Of a stretch of 64,000 nucleotides of DNA, positions 20,857 to 35,942 are shown in pieces (positions within the stretch are counted from its first letter, which is position 1; every line of letters starts with the position of its first letter). The DNA is from Novosphingobium sp. MD-1 (GTDB lineage Bacteria; Pseudomonadota; Alphaproteobacteria; Sphingomonadales; Sphingomonadaceae). The notes under the pieces were generated by a model. It was not told where the DNA came from. It saw only the letters and a program-made list of their open reading frames with translations, and did not search any database. Where the stretch lies: NCBI RefSeq assembly GCF_001014975.1, contig NZ_BBXA01000027.1:1-64000 (forward strand), in the 5' to 3' direction. The translations under genes were made by a program, and so were the position numbers.

Positions 20857-21672
20857 TCAGGCGCGCAGCAGCCAGAACATCGCCGCCGCGCCCGCCACGA
20901 TGCGGTACCATGCGAACGGCGTGAAGCCGTGCCGGCTGACATAGGCGACGAAGAAGCGGATCACCGCCAGCGCCACCACGAACGAGACGAAGAAACCCAC
21001 CGCGATCTCCGCCCAGCCCACGCCCAGCGTGCCGGCGGCCAGTTCGTGCCGCTTGTCGAGCAGTTCCAGCGTGGTCGCCCCCAGCATCGTCGGGATGGCC
21101 AGGAAGAAGCTGAATTCGGCGGCGGTGCGGCGCTCGATGCCCATGGCCAGCGCGCCCATGATGGTCGCGCCCGAACGGCTGACGCCGGGGATCATGGCCA
21201 GGCACTGCACGAAGCCCACGCCCACGGCCTGTCGCAGCGGCAACTGGCCGATCCCGGTCGGTTCACCGCCCTTGGCGAAGCGTTCGACCACGAGAATGCC
21301 GATGCCGCCCACGATCAGCGCCCAGCACACCACCAGCGGGCTGCCGAGCAGACCCTCGATCTGGTGTTTCAGCAGCAGGCCGATGACCGCGGCGGGCATG
21401 AACGCGGCCAGCAGGTTGCGCAGGAAGCGCAGCGACAGCGGCTCCAGCCGGAGCAGGCCCATGCCGACGGCCCAGAACGTGCGCCAGTATTGCACGACCA
21501 CCGCCAGGATCGCGCCCAGCTGGATCACCACGTTGAACATGGCCCATTGCGCGGCGTCATAGCCGAACAGTTCGGTGGCAAGGATGAGGTGCCCTGTCGA
21601 GGAGACCGGAAGGAACTCGGTGAGGCCCTCGACGATGCCGAGCAGTACGGCGGTAACGATCGTGCTGTCCAT
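20857..21672 (-). CDS. uppP: Undecaprenyl-diphosphatase
   Basis: 271 aa from the ATG at 21672. The two BacA/UppP signatures are present: EGLTEFLPVSSTGHLIL near the N terminus and IPGVSRSGATIMGALAMG in the middle, within about eight membrane helices. It dephosphorylates undecaprenyl pyrophosphate so that the lipid carrier can be reused for peptidoglycan and surface polysaccharides. It lies 92 nt downstream of the ABC exporter gene on the same strand. Confidence 0.95.
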   Translation of the reverse strand: MDSTIVTAVLLGIVEGLTEFLPVSSTGHLILATELFGYDAAQWAMFNVVIQLGAILAVVVQYWRTFWAVGMGLLRLEPLSLRFLRNLLAAFMPAAVIGLLLKHQIEGLLGSPLVVCWALIVGGIGILVVERFAKGGEPTGIGQLPLRQAVGVGFVQCLAMIPGVSRSGATIMGALAMGIERRTAAEFSFFLAIPTMLGATTLELLDKRHELAAGTLGVGWAEIAVGFFVSFVVALAVIRFFVAYVSRHGFTPFAWYRIVAGAAAMFWLLRA

Positions 21673-21764
21673 GCGCAGGGCGTTGCCGCACCGCAGCACG
21701 GTGTCAAGGGCGGTCGGCGTTCGGCAACCTTAAATTTCGGCAATGCCTTGCGGGGCACACGCGA

Positions 21765-23555
<1,791 letters not shown>

Positions 23556-23702
23556 TCCGCTCGCCTAGCCGAAGCGCGCCCGCGCAGGAAGGGGGCGCAT
23601 GCCGGTAAGGCGCGGCAATGCTTTTTCCGCAGTCCATCCCGCGCGATCGAGGCGAGGATTAGGGTCCGGTTTGGTCCGGTCGGAGCGCGATCTTCAATGT
23701 TG

Positions 23703-23767
23703 CGTTGCACAAGGCAACGAATCGCGGCAATCTGGGGGCAAGCGAGTCCCGGTGTTGCCGGGCAACA
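23703..23767. promoter_or_regulatory. Paired GTTGC/GCAAC palindromes upstream of phaZ
   Basis: CGTTGC-N5-GCAACG lies at 23703-23719 and TGTTGCC-G-GGCAACA at 23753-23767; the second is just ahead of the phaZ ribosome site. The inverted repeats are perfect. PHA regulators of the PhaR type bind TGC/GCA inverted motifs in other alphaproteobacteria, so this is a candidate operator. The factor is inferred. Confidence 0.45.
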
Positions 23768-23784
23768 GAACAAGGACAACGGCC

Positions 23785-25041
23785 GTGCTCTACAAGGCCT
23801 ATGAAATCCAGCGCTCTCTGCTCAGCGCGAGCAGCGCGATGGCGTCGATGACAGCGGACCTGCTGGGCGATCCCCGGCTTCCGTTCAGCGGCTTCGGCCC
23901 CAGCCAGATGATGGCATCGGCGCTGGAAGTGTTCGCCCACGCGGCGGCCCCGCGCGGCAAGCCGGCGTTCGGCATCCGCACGATCCATGTCGATGGCACG
24001 ACCCACGCGGTCCGGGAATCGACGGAAATCCATCGCCCGTTCGGCGATCTCAAGAAGTTCACGCACGAAGGGCTTCCGCCCGACGCGCCGCGCCTGCTGA
24101 TCGTGGCGCCGATGAGCGGCCATTACGCCACGCTGCTGCGCGGCACGGTGGAACGGATGCTGGAACGCTGCGTGGTCTACATAACGGACTGGGCCGACGC
24201 GAAATACGTGCCGCTGGCCGAAGGGCGCTTCGACCTGGACGATTACATCGACTATCTGGTCGGCTTCCTCGAATATATCGGCCCCGGCGCGCACATGATG
24301 GCGGTATGCCAGCCTTCGGTGCCGGCCTTTGCCGCCACCGCGATCATGGCGGCCAAAGACCATCCGTGCCGACCTGTGACGCTGACGATGATGGGCGGGC
24401 CGATCGATACCCGCGAATCGCCCACGGCGGTGAACGATCACGCGATCACCAAGCCCTATGTGTGGTTCAAGCACAACGTCATCACCACGGTGCCGGTGAA
24501 CTATCCGGGCGAGGGGCGGCAGGTCTATCCGGGCTTCGTCCAGCTCGCGAGCTTCATGTCGATGAACCTCGGCAGCCACATGATGAGCCACTATTCGCTG
24601 TTCAAGCACCTGGTGCAGGGCGATGGCGAAGGCGCCGAGGCGACCAAGACGTTCTATGACGAATACCGCGCCGTCTGCGATCTGCCGGCGGAGTTCTATC
24701 TGCAGACCGTGGATGTCGTGTTCCAGCGCCACGCGCTGCCCAAGGGCGAATTCGTCCATCGCGGGCACGCGGTCGACCTGGGCGCGATCCACGACACCGC
24801 GATCCTGTGCATCGAGGGCGAGCGGGACGACATCTCGGGCATCGGCCAGACCAAGGCCGCGCTCAAGGTGACGCCGAACGTGCCGGAGGAAATGAAGCAG
24901 TACCTCCTCGCCGCCGAGGCGGGGCACTACGGCATTTTCAACGGATCGCGCTGGCGGACCAAGATCGCGCCGGTGGTCGATGCGTGGATCGTGCGCCACG
25001 AAGGCCGGGGCAAGGGCCGCAAGCTGACGGCCGTCGCCTGA
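23785..25041 (+). CDS. phaZ: Intracellular polyhydroxyalkanoate depolymerase
   Basis: 418 aa from a GTG start with AAGGA just upstream. It is an alpha/beta hydrolase of the short-chain intracellular PhaZ type: the nucleophile motif is MAVCQPSVPAFAATA (Cys in place of Ser), with a later Asp in CIEGERDDISGIG and His in AAEAGHYGIFNGSRW. This matches the Cys-Asp-His triad of Ralstonia PhaZ1-like enzymes. It degrades amorphous PHB granules inside the cell. A MaoC-like hydratase gene converges on it, consistent with PHA turnover. Confidence 0.93.
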   Translation: MLYKAYEIQRSLLSASSAMASMTADLLGDPRLPFSGFGPSQMMASALEVFAHAAAPRGKPAFGIRTIHVDGTTHAVRESTEIHRPFGDLKKFTHEGLPPDAPRLLIVAPMSGHYATLLRGTVERMLERCVVYITDWADAKYVPLAEGRFDLDDYIDYLVGFLEYIGPGAHMMAVCQPSVPAFAATAIMAAKDHPCRPVTLTMMGGPIDTRESPTAVNDHAITKPYVWFKHNVITTVPVNYPGEGRQVYPGFVQLASFMSMNLGSHMMSHYSLFKHLVQGDGEGAEATKTFYDEYRAVCDLPAEFYLQTVDVVFQRHALPKGEFVHRGHAVDLGAIHDTAILCIEGERDDISGIGQTKAALKVTPNVPEEMKQYLLAAEAGHYGIFNGSRWRTKIAPVVDAWIVRHEGRGKGRKLTAVA

Positions 25042-25046
25042 AGACA

Positions 25047-25078
25047 GACGGTGCGGAAAGAAGACTTCCCGCACCGTC
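25047..25078. terminator. Hairpin between convergent phaZ and MaoC-like genes
   Basis: GACGGTGCGG (25047-25056) pairs perfectly with CCGCACCGTC (25069-25078), and AAAG/CTT can extend the stem. There is no T-run, so it is a likely but unproven bidirectional terminator. Confidence 0.5.
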
Positions 25079-25093
25079 CCGAAACGCCGCTTC

Positions 25094-25555
25094 TCAGACG
25101 AAGAACTGGGTCAGCCACTCGCAGATCAGGGCGGGCTTCGACTCGCCTTCGATCTCGACCGTGATTTCCATGGACTGCTGCCACTGGCCGGGACGCTTTT
25201 CCTCGATCTCCAGCAGCTTGAACACGCCGCGCACGCGCTTGCCCGAACGGACGGGGGTGAGGAAGCGGGTGCGGTTGCCGCCATAGTTCACGCCCATCTT
25301 GATGCCTTCGGGGCGCGGACAATCGCTGAGCTGTGTCAGCAGCGGGATCAGCGACAGTGTGAGGAAGCCGTGCGCGATCGTGCCGCCGAACGGCGTCAGC
25401 TTGGCCTTTTCCTCGTCGACGTGGATGAACTGGAAGTCACCGGTCGCTTCGGCGAACTGGTTGATTCGTTCCTGGCTGACCTCGACCCATTCCGATGTGC
25501 CCACGATCGTGCCTGCCAGCGCCTTGATTTCTGTCGCGGGAATGATCCTCGCCAT
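25094..25555 (-). CDS. MaoC-like hydratase (hot-dog fold)
   Basis: 153 aa from the ATG at 25555, preceded by GGAG. The hydratase-2 signature is clear: FAEATGDFQFIHVDEEKAKL followed by FGGTIAHGFLTLSLIPLL (catalytic Asp/His segment). The family includes (R)-specific enoyl-CoA hydratases that feed or drain PHA monomers. The neighbouring phaZ supports a link to PHA or short-chain acyl-CoA metabolism, but the substrate is not readable from sequence. Confidence 0.88.
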   Translation of the reverse strand: MARIIPATEIKALAGTIVGTSEWVEVSQERINQFAEATGDFQFIHVDEEKAKLTPFGGTIAHGFLTLSLIPLLTQLSDCPRPEGIKMGVNYGGNRTRFLTPVRSGKRVRGVFKLLEIEEKRPGQWQQSMEITVEIEGESKPALICEWLTQFFV

Positions 25556-25645
25556 ACCGTTGCTCTCCTGCATTCTCTTGTTCCGCCATCATGGACGGAC
25601 CCTTGCAAAGGTGCAACCGGGCGCAATCCGGTCAGGACGGATGGG

Positions 25646-26761
25646 CTATTCGGCGGGCGACGCGGGCAAGGGACGGGTCCAGCCCGGCGTTCGCGCATTG
25701 AGCCAGCGCTGGGCCGGCTTTTCGATCAGGCGATAAAGCGCCCACGACGCGATCAGCAGCAGCAGGAGATAGGCCGCCAGTTCCGCCCAGCCGATTTGCA
25801 GCGAGGCATCAACGAACAGCAGCTTGAACACCAGGAACAGAAAGGCGTGCGCGAGGTAGGTGGAATAGCTCACCTCTCCCAGCCACACCGCCGCGTGGCT
25901 GGCGAGAAAGCGTGCCAGCGGCCCCTTATCATAAATCAGCGCCAGCATCGCGGTGACGATCGCGGGCGGGACGATCGCGGTTTCGGGCCAGCCGGCCACG
26001 CTCCCCAGCGCGATCCAGCCCGTCGCGAACAGCGCCCAGGGCCAGGCGCGCGGTGATCGTGCCGCTTGCCAGATCACGCAGGCCAGCGTGCCCAGCATGA
26101 AGCCGATCAGGCAGCGCCACAGCCCCATGGTGGGGATGTCCGCGCCCAGCGTGCGCAGACCCCGGTGCGTGAACAGCGCATATTCTCCCGCCAGCAGCAG
26201 CGCCGCGATCGCGATCGCCAGGCGACGGCGGCCCATGATCGGCTGGCCCGCCGCGACAATCGCGGGAAACACCAGATAGGCGGCGAATTCGGTGCTGATC
26301 GACCAGGCCGGGTGGTTCCAGGCCAGTTCGTGCGTAAAGCCCCAGTTCTGGATCAGCAGCACCTGCAGCGGCAATTCGTCCAGTGGTAGCCCCTCTACGG
26401 GGCGCCCGGAAACGTTCAGTGCCGCTCGGAACAACACGAAGCCGCCGAGTATCAACAGGTGCAACGGCCAGATTCGCGCCATCCTTCGCCACAGGAAACG
26501 GGCGGCGGCGCGTGGCCCACCCGACGCCAGTGGAACGGCATAATTGTACCACATGACGAAGCCGGACAGGACGAAGAACAGATCCACCGCCAGATAGCCG
26601 CGCGCCAGGACCGCGATGACGCCTGGGGGCAGTATGGACACCAGCGACAAGCGGATATGATAGAGGACCACCAGCCAAGCCGCTATCCCGCGCAGGCCGG
26701 TCAGCGAGTCGAGATGGCGTGGTCTGCGTTCGCTCGGTTCGTGGAGATGGGGCTCGCTCAT
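25646..26761 (-). CDS. Acyltransferase 3 family membrane protein (OafA/YrhL type)
   Basis: 371 aa with about ten membrane helices. It begins with the family signature LTGLRGIAAWLVVLYHIRLS (catalytic-region His) and DLFFVLSGFVMWY. No C-terminal SGNH domain is fused. Such proteins acetylate or otherwise acylate surface polysaccharides at the inner membrane. The start overlaps the stop of the upstream O-ligase gene in an ATGA, so the two are translationally coupled and the acyltransferase probably decorates the glycan handled by that ligase. Confidence 0.9.
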   Translation of the reverse strand: MSEPHLHEPSERRPRHLDSLTGLRGIAAWLVVLYHIRLSLVSILPPGVIAVLARGYLAVDLFFVLSGFVMWYNYAVPLASGGPRAAARFLWRRMARIWPLHLLILGGFVLFRAALNVSGRPVEGLPLDELPLQVLLIQNWGFTHELAWNHPAWSISTEFAAYLVFPAIVAAGQPIMGRRRLAIAIAALLLAGEYALFTHRGLRTLGADIPTMGLWRCLIGFMLGTLACVIWQAARSPRAWPWALFATGWIALGSVAGWPETAIVPPAIVTAMLALIYDKGPLARFLASHAAVWLGEVSYSTYLAHAFLFLVFKLLFVDASLQIGWAELAAYLLLLLIASWALYRLIEKPAQRWLNARTPGWTRPLPASPAE

Positions 26762-28179
26762 CTGGGGGCGCTCAGCGGGGGCTGCCCCGAACTGCCCTGT
26801 GTCGCCGCGCGCGACGGCGCGTTAACCCGCCGAAGCGGACGGAACGTCTCCCGGCTCGGGTCGATCCGCATGGCATAGGCGCGCAGGCCGATCTGCAGCC
26901 CGATCAGCATGTACATAAAGGGCTGGAAGGCGATGCCGACGAAGCTGCCGCCGACCATATAGACCAACTGCCCCTGTTGCAGCGCATTGGCCAGAGGCCC
27001 GATCCATCGCGCATCGGGCAGGCTCTCCTGCGGGCCACCCCGCTTGGTCCAGCGTGCGCGCACCCGCTCCATCTGCCACAGCCCCAGAAGGTGCAGCGTC
27101 AGCCAAAGGCCCAGGCCGGGATAGCCCTGCTCACCCAGCATCTCGAAGTAGGCCGAATGATAGGCGCGGCCCTTTTCCACGATATCGTTGGTTTCGAGCG
27201 CGGCGTTGTTCTTGCCGGCATAGTCGGTGTTGACGGTCTTGTAGCTCACCTCGTTCTGGCGATAGGCTTCGAAGCCTCCGCCGAAGGGGTTGTGCTTGGC
27301 GAATTCCCACGTCCATTTCCACACCGCCACGCGGGTGGAGGCGGACTGATCCGATTGGTGATTTTCGATCGTGCTCATGCGATCGGTATAGCTCTTGGGC
27401 AGGAATGGCATCGCCACCACGGCCAGTACCCCCGCTGCCGCGAGATAGGTGAAGCGCCGCTTGGTGGTGCGCAGCACGAGCACGCCCAGCAACAGCACGC
27501 ACAGCAGGCCGGTGCGCGTCTGCGTGCCCACCGGGATCAGCAGGCAGGCAAAGCCGAGCCCCAGGGCATAAAGCGTGACCAGCTTTCCCGGTTTGAAGAT
27601 AGTGCCGTACCGCGCCAGCCAGTAGATCAGCGGCATGATCGCAACCGCCACCATCGACAGCGTGCTGCCTTCGTAAAGGCCGGTGTTATCGTTCACCAGC
27701 AGCTTCAGTTCGCCATAGCCGCCGCCGGAGGAAAGCGTCTTGATCCCGCCGCCGATCACGATCACGCTGATGGACAGCACCATCACCAATGCCAGCGCCT
27801 CGATGCGCAGGCGCGTGCGCAGGGTGAGCGGCAGGAACATCGCGAAGACCAGTGCCTTCCACACCCAGCCCCACTTTTCCGCCGCTTCCACAGGGAAATC
27901 GGCGGTGCGGGTGGTCAGCCCACAATAGACCAGCAGCAGCAGGAGCAGGAACTGGCGGAACGAGAAGCGGATGCCCTGCTTGTTTTCGGCCACCATCCAG
28001 GCGCCGAACGCGCAGACGAACGCTATCAGCGAGATCGGGATATGGGCGAGGAAGCCCCAGGTGACCTTCTGCGGCGCGACGATGTCGATATAGGTATAGG
28101 CCAGCACCAGCAGGAACGGCCGGCGCATCCCGGCGCCCAGGAAAGCCAGCACGAAGGCGGTAAGGAACAGGTTAAGCAC
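26758..28179 (-). CDS. O-ligase/Wzy-type polymerase of the exosortase-A-associated family
   Basis: 473 aa with a GTG start and about ten to twelve membrane helices. The N-terminal DUF5935-like part (KVTWGFLAHIPIS, PLTLRTRLRIEALALVMVLS) and the large periplasmic loop ending in GRAYHSAYFEMLGEQGYPGL match the 'putative O-glycosylation ligase, exosortase A system-associated' family. These enzymes are thought to polymerise or transfer exopolysaccharide repeat units. No exosortase or PEP-CTERM protein is in the window. It is coupled to the downstream acyltransferase by a 4-nt overlap. Confidence 0.82.
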   Translation of the reverse strand: MLNLFLTAFVLAFLGAGMRRPFLLVLAYTYIDIVAPQKVTWGFLAHIPISLIAFVCAFGAWMVAENKQGIRFSFRQFLLLLLLVYCGLTTRTADFPVEAAEKWGWVWKALVFAMFLPLTLRTRLRIEALALVMVLSISVIVIGGGIKTLSSGGGYGELKLLVNDNTGLYEGSTLSMVAVAIMPLIYWLARYGTIFKPGKLVTLYALGLGFACLLIPVGTQTRTGLLCVLLLGVLVLRTTKRRFTYLAAAGVLAVVAMPFLPKSYTDRMSTIENHQSDQSASTRVAVWKWTWEFAKHNPFGGGFEAYRQNEVSYKTVNTDYAGKNNAALETNDIVEKGRAYHSAYFEMLGEQGYPGLGLWLTLHLLGLWQMERVRARWTKRGGPQESLPDARWIGPLANALQQGQLVYMVGGSFVGIAFQPFMYMLIGLQIGLRAYAMRIDPSRETFRPLRRVNAPSRAATQGSSGQPPLSAPR

Positions 28180-28343
28180 GGCGGCCCCGCTGGCGGCGCA
28201 ACGTCCCGGGCAGGCGCGGCAAACGGCAGTGCGACAGGGGGGAGGGCGTCAGGGTCATGTCCGCGCGATGATCGTTGCCGGGACCGCGGGCTTAGCGGAA
28301 CGGGGTTGACGGCGCGTTAAGGCTTGCGTGGCAGGAAAGGGGC

Positions 28344-29591
28344 ATGACCCGCGTTCTGCACGTTCTCGACCACAGCCTGCCGCTGCACAGCGGCTACACC
28401 TTTCGCACGCGCGCGATCCTCAAGGCCCAGCAGGCGCAAGGGATCGAGGTGCGCGCGATCACCGGGCAGCGTCACCGCTTGCCGGATGGGCCGCTGGTGG
28501 CGGACGACGGCGCGCCCGAACAGATCGACGGGCTGGAATTCCATCGCACGCCGGGGGAAGCTGAAGGCATCGTGGGGGTGCGCGAGTGGCGCGAGGTGGT
28601 TGCTCTGGCCAGCCGGATCGAAGCGGTGGCCCGCGCGTGGCGGCCGGACGTGCTGCACGCCCATTCGCCGGCGCTGTGCGGCCTTGCCGCCGTGCGCGCC
28701 GGGCGGCGGCTCGGCATTCCGGTGGTCTATGAAATCCGCGCGTTCTGGGAAGACGCCGCCGTGGGCAATGGCACCGGCCGCGAGGGTTCGCCGCGCTACT
28801 GGCTGACCCGCCAGCTCGAGAACCGCGTGGTTGCCGGCGCCGATGCGGTGGTGACGATCTGCCGCGGCCTGCTGGAGGATCTGGCGGCGCGGGGCGTTGC
28901 GCGCGATCGCCTGTCGATCATGCCCAACGGCGTGGATCTGACCATGTTCGGGCAGGCACAGCCGCGCGATCCGGCGCTGGCCGAAGCGCTGGGGCTGGGC
29001 GACGGGCCGGTGATCGGCTTTCTCGGCAGCTTCTATCCCTATGAAGGGCTGGACGATCTGATCGCGGCCATGCCGGCGATCGTGGAGGGGGTGCCGGGAG
29101 CCAGGCTGCTGCTGGTCGGCGGCGGCCCGGCGGGCGATGCCTTGCGCGCGCAGGCGGAGGCTTCGTCGGTTGCGGACGCGATCCGCTTCGTCGGCCGCGT
29201 GCCGCACGCCGAGGTCGACCGCTATTACGCGCTGGCCGATGTGGTGTGCTATCCGCGCAAGGCGATGCGGCTGACGGACCTTGTCACGCCGCTCAAGCCG
29301 CTGGAGGCGATGGCGCAAGGCAAACTGGTTGCCGCGAGCGACGTGGGCGGGCACAGGGAACTGATCGAGGACGGGGTGACCGGCACGCTGTTTCCCGCCG
29401 ACGATCCTGCCGGGCTGGCGAAGGCAATGATCGCGCTGTTGGGCGACCGGAGCGCATGGCTGGAACGGCGCGCGGTGGCGCGGCGGTTCGTCGAGCGCGA
29501 GCACGACTGGGCCGGCAATGTTCGTCGTTATCAAGCTGTTTACCAAAAGGTGATAGCCGGGAAAGGTACAATTGCGGGTGTCGCCGCCTGA
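28344..29591 (+). CDS. Family 4 glycosyltransferase, exosortase-A-associated (Daro_2409-like)
   Basis: 415 aa with ribosome site AGGAAAGGGG. It begins VLHVLDHSLPLHSGYTFRTR, the hallmark of the PEP-CTERM/exosortase A-associated glycosyltransferase family. The GT-B donor domain is complete: GFLGSFYPYEGLDDLI, RFVGRVPHAEVDRYYALAD and TPLKPLEAMAQGKLVAASD (donor-binding Glu). It builds an exopolysaccharide, probably together with the divergent O-ligase. A 164-nt promoter region separates the two. Confidence 0.88.
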   Translation: MTRVLHVLDHSLPLHSGYTFRTRAILKAQQAQGIEVRAITGQRHRLPDGPLVADDGAPEQIDGLEFHRTPGEAEGIVGVREWREVVALASRIEAVARAWRPDVLHAHSPALCGLAAVRAGRRLGIPVVYEIRAFWEDAAVGNGTGREGSPRYWLTRQLENRVVAGADAVVTICRGLLEDLAARGVARDRLSIMPNGVDLTMFGQAQPRDPALAEALGLGDGPVIGFLGSFYPYEGLDDLIAAMPAIVEGVPGARLLLVGGGPAGDALRAQAEASSVADAIRFVGRVPHAEVDRYYALADVVCYPRKAMRLTDLVTPLKPLEAMAQGKLVAASDVGGHRELIEDGVTGTLFPADDPAGLAKAMIALLGDRSAWLERRAVARRFVEREHDWAGNVRRYQAVYQKVIAGKGTIAGVAA

Positions 29592-29633
29592 TGGCGTGGG
29601 GCACTTGCCAGGTTTGAACGGATCGATACGCAC

Positions 29634-31055
29634 GTGACCATTCCGCAGGGCAAGCAGGCGAAACGCAAGCAGGCCGCATCGATTTCGGCGCACCGCCTGT
29701 TCCCGGTGGTGATGATAGTGTGGTTCGCCGCCTTGCTGGGGCTGACGAGCTTCGTCGTGCCGCCCCGGATGCTGGCGAGCCTGGTCGTGGCGAGCGGACT
29801 GCCCAAGGTCCTGCCGGCCGCCGCGCCGCCGCTGGGTTTCACCGCCCGCGTGCTGGTGGCTTTCGCGCTGGCCGTGGTCGGCGGGCTGATCGGCCTTGTC
29901 ATCGCCGCGCGGTTGCGCAGGGGCAAGGCGGCCAAGCTCGACATGCCGGCTACGCCCGATCGCGACGAGGCGATGGAATCCGGAGCGCCCGCCGTGGCGG
30001 TATCCCAACGTGCCGTGAAAATCCGCGCGCGCGACGCGCACCCCGATGCCCCGCCGCGCCGGCCGCTGGTGCTGAGCGAGGAATTGGCGACGGTGCCGGC
30101 GCTCGAGGACCCGGAGCCGGGTGGCGAGCTTGAACAGCCCGTGATCGCGGAAGATTGGGGCGCGGAGGTGCCCGTCGATGGTGCGGACTTGTCCCGAACG
30201 GCGCTTGAAGCGGCGGATCCGGACGAAACGGCCGGGCAAGACGACGTGCTTGCGGACGAAGTTGGCGCTCCCGCGCGCCTTGCCGCGCCGATGATCGACG
30301 ACGGACCGTTTGCGCCGCCGCTGCTTGCGCTGCCTGCCGCGCTGGCGGACGAGCCATCGGCCGATGCGGACCTTGATCTTGCAGGGCTAGAGGCTCCGCC
30401 CGGCGAAGATGATGCGCGGCTACCGCTGGCCTCCGACACGCAACGTCCCTTTGTGCAGCCCTATCCGACGTTGCCCGCGCCCGGCATTTTCAACGATGCG
30501 GCGGAAGCACGCGCGGATGCGCCCGCGATGGATGCCGCGCCGCTGGAATCGCTGGGTCTCGTGCAGCTCATCGAGCGGCTGGCGATGGCGATCGCGGTCC
30601 GGCGCGACGAACTGGCGCGACACGCGGAACAGGATCCCCGGGCCGAGGCGGAAGTCGACGCCACGCTGCCGCCTGGTACAGCCACGCACGCCGCGGACGC
30701 GGTCGAACAGGGCGTGGAGGACGCGGAAGCAGGTGGGGAGGCGGATGCGCCGCCTTTCCTGGCGATCGTGTCCGGCGAGGCACCGTTGCCCGAACACCGC
30801 TATCCCTCGCTGGTCGATATGCCGTCCCCCGCGCCGCGCCGCCATGACGACGCGCCGGTGGATCCGCCGTTTGCCCGCCCCGATACGCCGTTGGCCAGCC
30901 GTGGACGGGCCATGCCATCGTCTGTGACGGAACCCGCGCCGCCGGCCTTCGCGCCGCCCGCCGGGGCCGTTCCCGCGTTCAGCGATCCCGAAGAGGCCGA
31001 CCGCGCCTTGCGCGCGGCCCTCGCCACGCTCCAGAGAATGACCGCCAAGGGCTAA
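29634..31055 (+). CDS. Unknown inner-membrane protein with long acidic disordered tail
   Basis: 473 aa with a GTG start, 42 nt after the glycosyltransferase. Two membrane helices near the N terminus (about residues 22-42 and 70-92) are separated by a short loop. A basic patch and then about 370 residues rich in Ala, Asp, Glu and Pro follow, with almost no predicted order. A short helical segment (ESLGLVQLIERLAMAIAVRR, about residues 305-324) and a C-terminal helix (EADRALRAALATLQRM) look like binding elements. I do not recognise the family. Context suggests a role near exopolysaccharide synthesis, but this is inference. Confidence 0.7.
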   Translation: MTIPQGKQAKRKQAASISAHRLFPVVMIVWFAALLGLTSFVVPPRMLASLVVASGLPKVLPAAAPPLGFTARVLVAFALAVVGGLIGLVIAARLRRGKAAKLDMPATPDRDEAMESGAPAVAVSQRAVKIRARDAHPDAPPRRPLVLSEELATVPALEDPEPGGELEQPVIAEDWGAEVPVDGADLSRTALEAADPDETAGQDDVLADEVGAPARLAAPMIDDGPFAPPLLALPAALADEPSADADLDLAGLEAPPGEDDARLPLASDTQRPFVQPYPTLPAPGIFNDAAEARADAPAMDAAPLESLGLVQLIERLAMAIAVRRDELARHAEQDPRAEAEVDATLPPGTATHAADAVEQGVEDAEAGGEADAPPFLAIVSGEAPLPEHRYPSLVDMPSPAPRRHDDAPVDPPFARPDTPLASRGRAMPSSVTEPAPPAFAPPAGAVPAFSDPEEADRALRAALATLQRMTAKG

Positions 31056-31118
31056 CCACGTCCGCAATCGGTCCTGAATGTAGCCATTTTCGACGGAATC
31101 CTGCCCGTTTTGAAGGGT

Positions 31119-31169
31119 GCAACCGTATTTCCCGCGCGGATCGGCGCGGGAAATGACGCTCGCGGTTGC
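31119..31169 (+). promoter_or_regulatory. Nested stem-loop in the gltB leader
   Basis: An inner perfect 10-bp stem, TTTCCCGCGC (31128-31137) with GCGCGGGAAA (31144-31153), sits inside outer arms GCAACCG (31119-31125) and CGGTTGC (31163-31169). It lies about 110 nt before the gltB ATG. There is no T-run, so it is not a standard terminator. It may be a leader RNA element or a protein site. Strand assignment follows gltB. Confidence 0.45.
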
Positions 31170-31279
31170 AAAATAACTTTCCTGCAGTCATGGGGGATAT
31201 TCGCGCAACTTTCGTCGCCAAGGGGGGCGGCGCGATTCGTGCGATATTTCCAATTCTGGATGTAGGGACGACCTTCGAT

Positions 31280-35920
<4,641 letters not shown>

Positions 35921-35942
35921 GAACAGGGATCAGGGAAACATC

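Noticed and set aside
26719..28320. 533-codon plus-strand open frame opposite the O-ligase gene
   Set aside because: Low-complexity Gln/His/Arg-rich product; the minus-strand frame carries clear membrane helices and family motifs.
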